A DNA stretch of 64,000 nt, taken from Roridomyces roridus. Lineage: Eukaryota; Basidiomycota; Agaricomycetes; Agaricales; Mycenaceae. Both the position numbers and the translations under genes were made by a program. The notes below the pieces were generated by a model. It saw only the letters and a list, made by a program, of their open reading frames with translations, made no database searches and had not been told where the DNA came from. The stretch spans positions 620,001-684,000 of the forward strand of contig JARKIF010000007.1 of NCBI GenBank assembly GCA_029378245.1. The letters are read 5' to 3'. Numbering within the stretch: position 1 is the first letter of the stretch; each line of letters starts with the position of its first letter. Positions 37,608 to 50,240 of this stretch are shown one piece after another.

Positions 37608-39280
37608 TCAAACCACCCTCGTTAGCTCAATGGCATCCGACGGCGCTCTGGAATGTTTGCCATCAGAGAACTTGGCAGACTTGGTGTCGTCGTTGTTGTC
37701 AACATCAAAAATCGTGCCCTCCATCTCCCCACCGAGGTTCCCCACAGAGAAGAATGTCGTGTCACCGCCGATCGTCTTGGAAGTCCTTCGACTGCTGTAC
37801 CCGGCACGGGTGGCGAATGACATCATGGGGAGTTCGCTCGTCACCACTGCGCGCGACGAGCCCCGGCGTAGATTGAGGTGGAGGCGGGAAATCATAATAG
37901 CTGTCATAATTTGACTGAAGCTGTAAACAATTGGACGTCGGTAAACCGAGAATCGGCAGAGAGAACGGCAGCACTGACCTCGCCCCAGCGGCCTTCATAT
38001 CCTGTACCGCACTCTAGATTCGGTTTGGTGAGCAGGTCAGATGAACAGGGCCAAAACTCACGAAATAAATAATGCAGTTAACCAAGTTGACGCTGAAAAT
38101 AATCATAAAGTACATGACACCATCGCGCAGAAGGATGTGCATGTAGCTGCGGCACAAAGTAAGCACTCGGACCAAGGGAAAATAAACGCCCGACTTACTT
38201 CATTCTGCCGTGCTCCCGTTGATAGCGAAGCGTTCTCCACAGAGTGAGGAGGAAGATCAAGGTATCTGTCGCTATCGGGGCAGCCCAGAAAGCCCCTTGG
38301 AAAACGTAAGAATGCTGAGCGCTGGCCAGCCAACAACGATTCGAGCTTACCGAACCAGTCATTGTTCCCAGTCAGAACACAGCCTTGACGTCGGGTGAGC
38401 GGAATGTATTGTCGGTAAACGCAAATTAGCTACCTGGGAATCCCGGAGGCAGAGGGACGCCTACGGGCGCTTGGTGTCAGAGAAAGCGGCTAGCCGGATA
38501 AGATGGGTTACTCACGGATGCCGAAATGCAGAGCCCATCCCATGAGGACAATCTGGGCGGATAGGACGGCGAGGAGGAAGGAGAGAACGTATTTGTTCGA
38601 AAGGTAAAGGGCGTAAACTCGTAGGATCAAAGTCACTGAATGGGAGGTGAGTGGGCTATTTCCGAAAGGGCAGGTGACTTGCATTCGGCGACTGCAAGAA
38701 TGTCAGTATCAAGCGATCTTATCCATCTAGTCGAGAGACGTACTTGCGACTAGGGACATTGTGGCAGCTCCAGGGAACAGAACGTATTTTTCACATCTGA
38801 AGGACATCGGTGCACAAATCGTATAGGCTGGACAGAACGTACGTCTCGACCGACCACTGCGTCTCGAAGAAAGCTAGATCCAAGTTAAGAGATCCGGGAT
38901 AGGGGGTAGGTGAGGTACGTACCAACTTGCAAGACGATGAATTGGCCGTGGGTCACATATCGATTCAGGTAGAAGAGGGTCGAAGCCAAGGTGAGCGGCT
39001 GCGACCAAATCTTGTCCACTTCCGCCGGGAAAGTTAAAACTGAATGAATGAGTTCGGATTACCGTCCGCAGTGCAGACAGCGCGTACTGTGGTCATATAT
39101 GTACAGAACATAACTGTGAGGGTAATCAGTTCGGACGCCCGTCTGTAGGAGCTAGCGCCTACGTACCAAGCCGTTGCGAACATATAATTGTTGCGCCTGA
39201 GAAGAACATCAGTCCCAAAGCAGCACTGCAAGGCCAGGAAGGACTCACAAATGCATGAACGCAGTGGCTAGAGACTCCAT
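37608..39280 (-). CDS. DUF6534-type multi-span membrane protein, copy 1
   Basis: Starts MESLATAFMHL at 39280 and runs through many short exons separated by 50-60 bp introns. Recognisable parts are NNYMFATA, the EVDKIWSQPLTLAS.LFYLNRYVTHGQF segment and a late helix ending IMTAIMISRLHLNLRRG, followed by a hydrophilic tail with GGEMEGTIFDVD. These match the basidiomycete seven-helix DUF6534 family, function unknown. An extra intron splits the codon before SFSQ compared with copy 2 at 59481-61120. It lies between the PKS and OMT5 and may share a bidirectional promoter with OMT5 (39281-40091). A transport or sensing role in the cluster is only speculation. Exact exon ends were not all resolved. 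Confidence 0.65.
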
Positions 39281-40091
39281 CGGAACGGGTCAAAGAAAGA
39301 GAAAACGGAGCACGTATCGGGGACTTCGCTCTGATATACGGTTTCTTTACCGGAGGTAGCTGGGAATGGGTGACGTTAGACCCACTGGGAGCATGTTTGT
39401 TTCATCAGACATGTCATATGCACTAAAACGACTAGATTCCCTTGTGACTTGTCCCTTGAACTCGATGCAAATCAATGATAGACAGCGGGGCGCTCTGTAG
39501 CCTGCAGCGTTCCTGTGAAATCCAGGCCATTTGAGCGCAGACGAAGCCAGTTTTCCTATATTCCAGGTCCTTCTGTAGCCGACGGAAATTTCGGCAGTGT
39601 GAATCTGTCAGATCTCGCGACCCGGGTAGAACAAACTGAATCTTTCGACGCCGCCACGATTGATTTCGGCGGAGTCTCCCGCGTGCTGTGCTCTCGGGAA
39701 CGGTACCCATTGAGTTGGCGATGCGACAAGTCCGCATCACCGACTGTGGCGCCCTGACCGAGCCTGACCGTGGTCGTGGACCGCGCCGCCTTCAAGTTGT
39801 ACCGGTGAATTAATGTCGAGATGAATACTTGGCGGCTAAGGGCGCTGCCAGGTGCTGCCCTGAGCACGGCCATGCTAAAAACATGAGGAGAGATGAGATG
39901 GCTGTTATCTTTGAAGCGATGTTGTGGTTTGGGACAAGTCCCGATCACGAGTTTTCCCACACCTTGCCATCGAACGACGCGCGAACTGGTTTGTCCGATG
40001 CTTGTCGGCCACGATCTACCACCCAAAATGGCTATCTACGCGACGCGGATCGCTACCCATCCCAATCCTCTCTCTCCCCGTCTGCTCAGAA
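39281..40091. promoter_or_regulatory. divergent promoter region, DUF6534 copy 1 / OMT5
   Basis: 810 bp between two divergent start codons with no supported gene inside. I could not assign particular elements in it. Confidence 0.4.
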
Positions 40092-42096
40092 ATGTCCACC
40101 CCCGAGTCTTCTGGCTTGCAAGAAATTCTCGCGCTCAGTGAGCTGATAAACAAGGCCGTCGCACAGATTTTGCAGTACGGTGCTGTCATCCCCTCGCTTC
40201 ACTCCACCGAGCCGGGCCCATTCGATACACCGGAGGAAACGCCTGCTGAGATTTCTGCAGCAATCCGCACTATTGACGCGGCCTGCGCGCAACTCAGTAT
40301 CACCGTTGCCAGTCCCGGCCACAGTGTGTGCAATGTCAGTCTTCTCTTTGGTCGCAGAAAACGCGTGTTAATGTCAGTCTCCAGAAATCATATGAGGTAT
40401 GGTTGATCCCTTTTGTTACCGGGCACCACTGACAGAAAGACAGGCCAGGGAAACAGCATGTCTTCGCGTAGCTGTCGAAGCTAAAATTGCGGACTTACTC
40501 CTCGACAAACCAGAGGGATTGCCTGTCGATCAGCTATCCGCCAAAACTGGGATAGACGCCAAGAAACTTGCGCGCGTCCTGCGCTATCTCGCTACCAAGC
40601 ATGTTTTCACTGAAGGTGGGCTGCTGAGCGTATTCCATTCTTTCCGGGTGCTGAATCCAACGCAGTCAAACCGAATGTCTTTGCGAACAACCGGCTCAGC
40701 ATGCGGCTCTTGTCCACGGATCCTTTGTCGGACCTTGCTACTTTCCTGTACGATTCTCAGTTCAACTTGTCGCCGATTTTGATTCGTTTTTAGCGGCGAA
40801 GAGTGTATGAAGGCTGCCACTGCGTTGAACGAAACCTTGCAGGATCCAAACACGACTTCATCCATGGTGTCTGCGGGGACTGCCTTCACCCGTGCACATG
40901 GCCATGACTTCTTTGCTTACACGTCGACCGTGAGGCCCTTTACTGCGTTGCTCCACCGTTTCTGACACTACCTGTAGCCGGAGCAACAGAAGCGTATTGG
41001 TGTATGTTCTGATTATCACTGCTCTTCCTTCAACTGACATTTCTAGCATTTCGGACGTGCGATGATGGGATGGGGAGGAGTTACAGGGCGGGCCATGTTG
41101 CCTAAAAGTATCCATTTAGACTCTCTTTCTGTTCGCGGTGCTAAATCGCCCTCCAGTCTATCCCTGGGCCACTCTCCCGAAGGACACGGTCGTTTGCGAT
41201 GTCGGAGGAGGCACTGGACACATCTCCATGATTTTGTTGCAGGCACATCCGCACCTCAAGATTGTTGTTCAGGACCTACCAGGCGTGATCGCACAAGGAC
41301 AAGAGGTGAATTCGACGCTTCCCTTCCTAACCACGTGCTTATTTCTCGCCCAGATTCTCCAGGCCGACCCCATGGATCCTGCTCTCAAAGAACGCATCGA
41401 TTACAAGCCTCTGGATTTCTTTGCGAGTGGCCCTGTCTCGAACTGCGACTTCTATTACGTGAGTGTTCAATCGAGCAAAGATAGGTGGGCTGAACTGTTC
41501 GGACCTTGACCTCTCTAGATGCGCTACATCTTGTCAGTGGCAGCACTGCCAATCCAGTGGCGAGGAACTAACCATCAGCAGGCACGATTGGCCGAACGCC
41601 TCTTGCCAGCAAATCTTGGATAACATCCGCAAGTCGATGAAACCATCTAGCCGCGTGCTCATTCGTATGTCCTCCCTCCTGACGACCCATGATCGAATTC
41701 TTTACCTCGACAGATGAATTTGTGTTGCAACACGTCGCTCGGCAGCCACTCGACGATGCGCCTGTTTTCAAACCCGTACGCTGTGTTCTCTTCTCGCAAC
41801 TCCGCATCGTGATGGCAATTTAGGCGCCGGAACCTCTTCTCCCGAATTACGGAGTGGGCAATATCAGGCCCTACGCGCAAGATCTCTTGATGATGGAGAT
41901 GCACAACAGCAAGGAACGGACGCTTCAAGAATTCATTGACATTGGGTAAATCTTTGATGTACTTCCCGTGCCTACGGCGATCCGCTCACATGTCGCGGCC
42001 AGAACTCGAAGTGGGCTTCGATTCGTGAAGATTTGGACGCAGGGTGATGTGCCCTTGTTGGAATTTGAATTAGACGCGCCGAACAGTTCGGTGTGA
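40092..42096 (+). CDS. O-methyltransferase OMT5, divergent member, intact
   Basis: Starts MSTPESSGLQEIL at 40092. About a dozen exons joined by GT-AG introns keep one frame to TGA at 42094-42096. It has the SAM motif CDVGGGTGH (Thr instead of Tyr of the others) with ISMILLQAHPH after it, LHDWPNASCQQIL in the catalytic region and PEPLLPNYGVG near the end. It also has introns not found in OMT1/2/4, for example in the TFLGEE and ILHDW segments. It is clearly older in divergence than the duplicated OMTs and stands nearest the PKS on its side, so it probably performs a distinct methylation, or the ancestral one. Phenol O-methylation is inferred from family only. Confidence 0.8.
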
Positions 42097-42350
42097 AATG
42101 GCTATCCCCAAAAGTGTGTTTAATTACTTCCTTATATTTAGTTTGGTTAGCATCGAACATGCGGTACCAAGCTGCCGGACCATTAGAAGATTGGCTCCGA
42201 AGTGAGGATCGGCATCAACGGAATGCCGGCATGAGAAGATGACACGGCTTCTCGCTTGATTGTTCTCCGTCAAGATCATCTCAATTTCACCGCCCGTGGG
42301 CGCTCTTGTTACGAAGACCCTCACTAATCATGTCCGTCTTGTTTCCCCAA

Positions 42351-42356
42351 TATAAA
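42351..42356 (+). promoter_or_regulatory. TATA box of OMT4
   Basis: TATAAA 48 bp before the OMT4 ATG. Sequence and spacing match the OMT2 promoter, with GGATCCACA and CTTCAC between box and ATG in both. Confidence 0.55.
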
Positions 42357-42403
42357 GGCTCTCTCGTTTCGGGGGATCCACAACAACTCCCAACTTCACA
42401 ACC

Positions 42404-44208
42404 ATGTCCGGCATCGCAGAAATCGTCGCTCTCGCCGACTTGATATCCAGCACCGTCAAGGATGTCGTCGCAGAGTACGGCGCTGCGGGGGTTAACCTCC
42501 CCTCTCTGTCCTCCACCACCCCCGGCCCCTTCGAGACTCCTGAATCGACGCCCCCGAAGCTCACCAAGGCCATCAAGACCTTGGATGCAGCCTGCTCGCA
42601 GCTCATGTACACCGTCGGCAGCCCGGGGCATGTCATCGCCAACGTGCGTCTCTCCCTTCATCACAATTTTCGGTCTGAGATCTGACCAATCCCACAGAAA
42701 TGCTACGCCATCCAAGAGCCTGCCTGCATGCTCGTCGCCGTCGATTCCAAGATCGCGGACCATCTCCTCAACAAGCCTGAGGGCCTTCACGTCGACGAGC
42801 TCTCCAAGCTCACCGGCGTTGACTCGGGCAAACTCGCTCGTGTTCTTCGTCTCCTCTGCACGAAGCATTGCTTTGCTGAGAGTGCGTCTTTCTCCCCCTT
42901 CGTTCGTGCCGATTCTCATAGAACTATTAGTCAAGCCCAACGTTTTCGTCAACAACCGTCTCAGTATGAAGCTGGTTTCGTCAGACCCGCTGTCGGCTCT
43001 GGTGGGACACATCACGGACGAGGCCGGTGTCGCGGCTCTCGCGCTCAACGACACCCTCCAAGATCCCGAGATGACCCACTCCCAAACCCCCGATGCCAGC
43101 CCCTTCAAAAGGCGCATGGTGTCTCGATTTTCGAGTTTTACGGTTCTGTGCGTACCATGTTTGATTATCGTTGTTCTCCGAGTTGAACTTTCATTTCAGC
43201 ACCCCAAAAATGCGACTCGGTTCAACCAATGCATGGCTGGCTGGGGTAGCGTCACTGGAAACGGCATGCTTCCCAAGGGTGCGTTTTTTCAACAAGTTCA
43301 ACGACATGGAGATTAAGCAACTCGGTCAGTCTATCCTTGGGCGACCCTTCCGAAGGACACCGTGATCTGCGATGTCGGAGGTGGATACGGACACCACACA
43401 ATCGATCTGGTCAAGGAGTTCCCTCATCTCAAGGTCGTCGTTCAGGATCTCCCGTCTGTTGTTGAGGAGGGCAGGCAGGTTCGTCGTTCTTTTTTTGGGA
43501 TGTTGAACATTTTGACGGAAACCCATTTAGAGCTTGGCTGACAACAAGGATCTCAGCGTCTCGTTGAAGCAGCGCGTGGAGCACATTCCGTTTGATTTCT
43601 TCAAAGACTCTCCGGTGAAAGATTGTGATATCTATTACGTGCGTCCCTTTGGGAATTCCGTGTCGTTAATCTGACGACTTGGATTTAGCTCGCCCACATC
43701 GTCCACGACTGGCCTCTCGCGGAGTGCAAGAAGATCCTGGACAACATCCGCAAGGTCGCCAAACCATCCAGCCGTCTGTTCATCCACGAATTTGTCCTGC
43801 AATACGCCGCCGCCGAAGCCGGCACCAATGTTGAAAAGGTCAAACCTTCCCGCAACTTCTTCCAAGCCATGCTGCGGAAGAAAGCCAGCGCACCCGAGGA
43901 TTTCGTGGGACAAACGAAGGTGAAGTGACACCTTGGTTTGTCGCACGCGATAATTGTGTGCGCCGGCTTCGAGCCGCAGTGTTTACTGACACCTTTTTTT
44001 AAAATAGGCTCCTGCACCGCTTCTTCCCAACTGGGGTGTAGGCCGTGTACGCCAGTACAACCAGGACATCAACATGATGATCTGCCTCAACAGCCAGGAG
44101 CGCACTTTGGCCGAGTTTACTGAGATGGGAGCGGCGAGCGGGTTCGAGTTTGTTAAACTCTGGGATCTTGGCGAGGCTGGTGTTGTCGAGTTCAAGCCCA
44201 AGGCCTGA
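42404..44208 (+). CDS. O-methyltransferase OMT4, one-base frame break in exon 3
   Basis: Exons 42404-42643, 42698-42881, 42931-43147, 43200-43278, 43330-43478, 43531-43638, 43689-43838 and 44008-44208. It is the near twin of OMT2, with SAM motif CDVGGGYGH and HDW. Exon 3 is 217 bp instead of the 218 bp of OMT1 and OMT2: in the SPFKKA..G region one base is missing, so the following 17 codons are read in another frame. If the donor shifts 4 bp downstream to the GTACC at 43152, the frame to exon 4 is restored with an altered segment. Otherwise the protein ends early. It could be a young pseudogene, a rescued gene, or carry a sequencing error. Confidence 0.75.
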
Positions 44209-44883
44209 GTAGAATACGTAGATGAATACCCAACCACATGTCTCTGTACTAGCAATGTTTTCTTTTCGTTTCCCAGTTCGCCGCGACTGTCCGCGGATGA
44301 ATACCCAGGTACCCAACCACAAGTTACAGCCCAACCGCATGTTCCGTGCTCGTCGAGATTTTCTTTGAATCGGTAGCGGAAGGCTGCTCTAGAACGTCTA
44401 AAGCGTACCGAAATGAATGAAAAGAATAATCTACGTGGTCTTTGGCGTCTGACGATTGCTTGACTGCTGTCGTCTTGCCCAATCACTGAGGCAAGGCTTC
44501 TTCGTTCGCCGACGGCCCTCCCGTAATTTGCTCAATTTCATGATTAGAGCAGGAAGAGAATGGGCTTTCGTCGGGCATATTCAGTCGCGTTTGAGCGCCG
44601 TACAGAGAGAGACATAGTTGTCGATGCCGTTGGAACGCCGAAGGCATCGTGGCATCATATCACATCATCAGAAATGACAGCGGCCGAACAATTTTTGATC
44701 AATGCGCCCAAGTTCTAAACTTGACCACAACGACATTCGCTGCGAATGCGTCGACGTCGGATGCCCAGTCAGCCGAGGATGTCGATACTCTTGCGTTGAG
44801 TACATAAGGTGGTGGGTCTAGCCATGGGACCATCCATAAATCTCCCCCGCTCTCCTTCCACTGCTCGCAGCTCGCACACTTCC
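44209..44883. other. intergenic OMT4-FMO2
   Basis: About 675 bp with the OMT4 3' flank (including TACTAGCAATGTTTTC, the counterpart of the repeat near 20738) and the FMO2 promoter side (ATAAGGTGGTG near 44807). No gene seen. Confidence 0.5.
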
Positions 44884-47215
44884 ATGTCTTCATCCAGGAC
44901 GACGAGTAGCGACGGCAGCAGCTTCGCTACGACCTTTGGGCCGCCAGGGGAGGTCCATCCGGTTCTCATAGCTGGAGCAGGTATGTATGCGCATTCCAGC
45001 ATCTGCAAGTTCCGAAATATTGACTCGTCAGGCCCGGCTGGAACTCTTCTTGCTGTAAGGGACAGCGACGTTTTCTTTCGAATATCCTCAGAACACCGTC
45101 CGCATAGTTCTGCCTGGCAAAGTTGGGCATCTGCCCCTTGATCGTCGACTCGAATCACTTCATTGACCACGAATGGGGACGCGGGGATGCACTCCTTTGT
45201 CGGTAAGACAGCAGTTGGATGGTTAAGGTACATAGTGATATATCCTCACCAGGGCCACCGAAATACTTCGCTCCCTCGGTATCGCGGAGAGGATAATTTC
45301 ACAAGGACAACGACTCTACCAACGTACTTTCTGGGTCAGTGACTTTTTTGGGAGAAATAACGGGCCAAGACGGTGCTCTTAGGACATGACGGCCGACCCC
45401 CCGACGTGGAAGACAATCAGCGACTACTTCGAGAAGGAGTTGGATAGTGAGGAGTTGTATACGTCGGTTGCTCTGGTCATCTCCACCGGTTGGCGTTACT
45501 CACATCGTAGGCTAGGATAACCATACGTCAGGGATTGGTAGAGAAGACCCTCACCGATGCCACTACGTCCATCTGCGGCGCCACTGTGGCCCGTCCCTGG
45601 GCTTTCGTTGACGCGCATATAGACGAGACGAGCCCCAACTCCGAGCCCGTGGTTGTCACTCTCAAATCGCAATACGGTGAACTGCGCGAGGTCCGCGCGC
45701 GGTATGTTGTGGGCTGCGACGGTGGACGCAGCATGGTCCGTCGTTCTCTCGAGAAATACGGTGTCAAATTTCAAGGGGACGCCCATGATTCTGTCTGGTG
45801 TGCAATGGATGTTCTTGGATTCAAGACAGATTTTCCCGACGTCAAGAAAGTCCCGTGCGTGTGTTACTATAGCAGTTCCACCATTTCAACTGACGTGTCT
45901 CGAAGTATTCTCTCAGCGAAAGACGGCGCCATTCTCATCATCCCCCGGGAAGATATTCACGGCCAAAACTGCTTCAGATTTTATTGCGAGATGTCTGCGA
46001 CGGGAGCAACACCTTCCATGGAAAATGTCGTAGCCAAGGTCCATCGAGTGTTACAGCCGTATACAATAACTTGGGACGAAGTCAACTGGTTCACGGTGTA
46101 CACTGTGGGCCAACGTATCGCGTCGGCATTCGATGTGCATCAGCGTATCTTTTTGGCCGGCGATGCGGCGCATCTGCACAGTCCCAAAGGTTCGGTCGCT
46201 GATTTTCTTTACATTGTTCTAACCAACGACTCGATCAGGTGCCCTCGGGATGAACACATCCCTCATGGACGCCCATAACCTCGCCACCAAGATCGCACTT
46301 GTGCATAGCGGATTCGCACACCCGAAAATCCTTTCCACTTATGCTCTCGAACGCCGCGGTGTCGCCGTGCGCCTGCTCGAAATGGACGTCGAGCTCATCG
46401 AGCTCTACGCCAAGCAAGGCGGCACATCCGAGTCCCCCGAGCACATGCAGAAACTCGTCGCCTATATACGGAAACACCTGGCGTTCCAGGCGGGGACGGA
46501 TATTACTTATGCAGCGAACGACTTGGTTCGGAATGCCGTCCCGAAGAGTCGCTCGGCGATGCTGGAGCTCGTCGGGGGCGAGGGTTTGATTGTTGGCCGA
46601 CGGCTTCTTCCTGCTGGCGTGAGGAGGTACAGCGATGGGCGTCCTTGCAACATCCTCGACGCCGCGCCTTACGACGGCAGGTTCACCGTATTCATCTGCC
46701 TCGGAGATTTGACCTCCCCGGGTGGAGTCGAGCAGTTGAACGGATTGCGAGATTTAGTCTATCGACAGGGCGGAATTTTGGATAATCTGGGGGATAGGGC
46801 AGAAAAGGTGATTCGTTTCGCTGGGGTCTCGACAACATCGCACCTCTCCATCGAATTTGCCAACCTCGTCCAGCGAGTGCTCGACCTACCCACTATATCC
46901 GCCGTTTTACCTACCAAGAAACGAGCAACGCTATTCGATACGACTCGGCTCTACAACGATGACATCCCCTGTTTATCGCCATACGTGGATCATACTGCGC
47001 AGACGCCGTCCACCGCGGAGACGGACATTATCAGTCTCAAGGCCGCCGCGGGAATCTTACTTCATCCGGCACACCAAAAGTGGGATGTGGATTTAGTGAG
47101 CGGGGGAATTGTTGTTGTTCGGCCGGATGGGCATGTGGGGATCATGAGCTCAGGGTTAGATGGCGCTTCGTGGGATGTTGTGGAGGGTTATTTCAAGGGA
47201 TTTTTGGTGCTGTGA
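44884..47215 (+). CDS. FAD-dependent aromatic hydroxylase FMO2 (phenol 2-monooxygenase-like)
   Basis: Close copy of FMO1 and FMO3 with the same eight-exon plan, about 650 aa. It has the FAD motif GAGPAG across the first intron, VVGCDGGRSMVRR (DG motif), FLAGDAAHLHSP (GD motif) and a thioredoxin-like C-terminal region. In the intron before IRQGL the acceptor used in the sisters would leave an in-frame TAA. Using the next AG (GTAGGCTAG) gives TITIRQGL and keeps the frame, so the gene is still readable. It stands between OMT4 and OMT6 on the same strand, mirroring OMT2-FMO1-OMT1. Expected reaction: NADPH/O2-dependent ring hydroxylation of the phenolic intermediate. Confidence 0.83.
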
Positions 47216-47882
47216 ACAAAGAAAAAGCTGCGTTGTAATTGATCTTCTTATTTCATTGGTGTTGATCTGTTTCACGAGCGGAGAGGTCGATTATGTATTA
47301 CTGTCCTCCTTTGTAGACGGAAGCGAAGACGATGGGAGGAGTTCATCGAATCTAGAAGGCTCGTGGCTTTACCGTGGGGCTTGGGGGGTTAACTTGAAGG
47401 CATCAAGTCCTCTGCCATCCGCCATGTCCCCCACCCGATCAGCCCCCAGTGCCAGCGGTCTCACCGAAATCCTCGCCCTCGCCGAGTTGATCTCCAACAG
47501 CGTCAAAGAAGTTGTGGCAGAGTACACAGCGGCCGGGGTTTGCTTACCGTCACTGTCGTCTACGACCCCTGGGCCATTTGATTCTGTGGAGTCCCTGACC
47601 ACGCGCCCGAAACTCGTCGAGGCTATTCGGACGCTGGATGCTGCATGCGCGCAACTTGTGTTTACAGTCGGGAGCCCGGAGCACGTTGTGGTCAATGTAA
47701 GCGTTTTGGTTACTGGGAACCTCTGATTCAACCGTGGCAGAAATCGCACGCTGGTGTGCGTATGGTCCTCCCTCAAGTCGTCGGTGGAATTGATGTTCAA
47801 TAGATCCAAGAACCGACCTGCTTGCTCATCGCCACCGACGCCAAAATCGCAGACCACCTCCTCGACAAACCCAACGGCCTTC

Positions 47883-49794
47883 TGTCAGGAACTGGGTTTA
47901 TTTGCATCGGTTCGTATTGTGTGTATCCGTATACTTGATGTACAGCCTACGTATGATATGAATCAGTCCTTCTATCTTCTTGACTTCCACGTCCCCTGTC
48001 GCACTATTGTCCATTTGCGCACTCGAGTGTCTCCTCAATCCTGAGCCTCGTTGGCTCTAGCAGCCACCTCTGGCATGCATTTTCTGACAGGTTATGGGCC
48101 CCGACAGCTCTAGCGACATCCGTCGCAGCCACGTCATATCTGCCTTTACGATCCTTACCTTCGTCCATCCGACCTCACCTCTTGCTCATTCCGATATGGC
48201 TCGATTTCCACCATCCGCGCTCGCCACATTCATTCTCCATGTGGCTTTCCCTTGCGCACATTCATGCCCGCTATCTGGCTCACTGCTGGCCGCTCCACTG
48301 CCCCTTTCGACATCATGGGATACACATGATATCCATCCGGATTGTCATGATCCCGGGCGCCCGCACGGTCCGCGTTTTCACACGCCAAGCGCGCATGCAG
48401 ATTCACCGCCTGTACGACTTTCCGGGTGTCCTGCCCGCTGCTCACTGTTACCACCACCATCCAGCTGCTGTCTTACACGGATATTCCAGGCTCAACACCC
48501 CTGCCGTTCTACCCGGGGATATTTTCACCTCCGCAGCTTTGACTCTTGGATTGGGTGGGAGCATTGACATCCGTCGTGCTCTGGAAATCCCTCTTGGGCT
48601 GTATCAGCCTTGGGGTTCAGGGGTCCCCACTCTGCCGCATGTTTGCGGAAGACCAATTTGGCAAGACCAGTTCGAGAGCCCTGGTCTTCACATTCCAATC
48701 GACATCAGCGCACACCAAATTTGCGCTCGTCGCCGACATCTCCATCTCGGACTTATGGTTCCGACAGCTAGTGTTTGGAGACATGTGCTAGCTCATCTGC
48801 ACTGCAGGTTCGTTTTCGGTGCACCAGTTTTTCTGTGCATTGAGCACCAGTGGTTGGAGACCGCTGCTGGTTGTTCTCACCAGATTTGCCGGGGCATTTG
48901 GCTGTTTTTGGTATGGCCGCCGCATTGCCCTCGTCTTCGCTTCCTGCGCTCAGTGGGAGCCCTCACACGCTCATTGTTGATTTCTCTCCTCACGCCATCC
49001 CGTCCTCATTTTCCCCAGACGGCGTCTCCTCCTTTGGATTTTATTTTGGCATCGCCTTGGGCGCCTCCTTGCCGCACATCGTGTTTGTTGAACACTGGCT
49101 CGACACTGTTGGAGACTGCGGTGTTTGTTCCGGTCCCTTTGACGTCGGATCACCACCAACATATTTTGTGTTGGGTTCGGTGGGAGGATTTTTTCCTTCC
49201 TTCTCACACTTGGACCACATTGGGGTTACAATTTGGGATCCCACCCTTATCTGGTTCGGTGGGAGAATATTCTTCCATTTCCAGTTTTTACCACATTCCT
49301 ATTCTTTCTTCCCTCGCAAAGGTGGGAGTGTCAGGAACTGGGTTTATTTGCATCGGTTCGTATTGTGTGTATCCATATACTTGATGTACAGCCTACGTAT
49401 GATATGAATCAGTCCTTCTATCTTCTTGACTTCCACGTCCCCTGTCGCACTCACAGGGGGGAAGGCATCTTTTCCGCAGTGCGGAAATACTTTATTTACT
49501 CAACATTTCCGCAGTATTTCCGCAACATTTCCGCCAGCTCCAAAAATAGGTGATAAAAATCAAAATCAGCCAATTTGGCAGAGAATCTGATGATTATGTA
49601 ATGAAATCAACACATTTCCGCCATGCGGAAATGTTGCGGAAATCATGCGGAAATACTGCGGAAATGTAAAATTTCTGCATGGCGGAAAAGATGCCTTCCC
49701 CCCTGTGACTATTGTCCATTTGCGCACTCGAGTGTCTCCTCAATCCTGAGCCTCGTTGGCTCTAGCAGCCACCTCTGGCATGCATTTTCTGACA
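47883..49794. mobile_element. short non-autonomous LTR retrotransposon
   Basis: Two LTRs begin TGTCAGGAACTGGG and end TTTTCTGACA: 47883-48089 (207 bp) and 49329-49794 (207 bp plus a nested insert). A 5-bp target duplication CCTTC flanks the whole (47878-47882 and 49795-49799). A purine-rich stretch GCAAAGGTGGGAG precedes the right LTR. The 1.24 kb inside has no reverse transcriptase, protease or integrase motif. The long open frame there shows no known domain. This is the TRIM/LARD kind of element, moved by proteins from elsewhere. The LTRs differ at few positions, so it inserted recently. Confidence 0.9.
49452..49707. mobile_element. 256-bp CACTA-like MITE nested in the right LTR
   Basis: Perfect 26-bp terminal inverted repeats beginning CACAGGGGGGAAGGCATCTT, flanked by the 3-bp duplication ACT (49449-49451 and 49708-49710). 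The left LTR gives the empty site (GCACTATTG). Inside are repeated TTTCCGCA and TGCGGAAA motifs. CACA ends with 3-bp duplications fit the CACTA (En/Spm) superfamily; PIF/Harbinger is less likely because ACT is not its usual target. No coding capacity. Confidence 0.88.
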
Positions 49795-50240
49795 CCTTCA
49801 CGCCGACGAGCTTTCACGCCTTTCAGGCATCAATTCCGGGAAACTCGCTCGTGTGCTGAGGCTCCTTTGCACTAAGCATTGTTTCACTGAGAGTGCGTCT
49901 TGGAGAATATTTCTATTGACATTCAAACAATATTTACAGTCAAGCCCAACGTCTTTGTCAATAATCGACTGAGTATGAAGCTCCTTTCGACAGATCCAAC
50001 ATCTTGTTTCGTGGGACACGTGTAAGTTGCACAGTCTCCCGTATTTTCTGCCAGAAGAAGCCATGATATTTTAGAGCGGATGAAACCAGCAAAGCGTATA
50101 CTGCCCTCAAAACAGCTCTGAATGACCCCGAAGGCAGCGCGTTCATGCGTCAGTTTGGTTGCAACCCGTTCGACTTTTATCGTTCGGTGAGTGGGGTCGA
50201 CCTCCGAAATGAAGCCCATGTTGAATATCGTAGCCGGAGC

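Noticed and set aside
48182..49384. 400-codon open frame on the plus strand as a real protein
   Set aside because: It lies inside the LTR element, runs into the right LTR and has no known domain. It is best explained as chance openness of element DNA.
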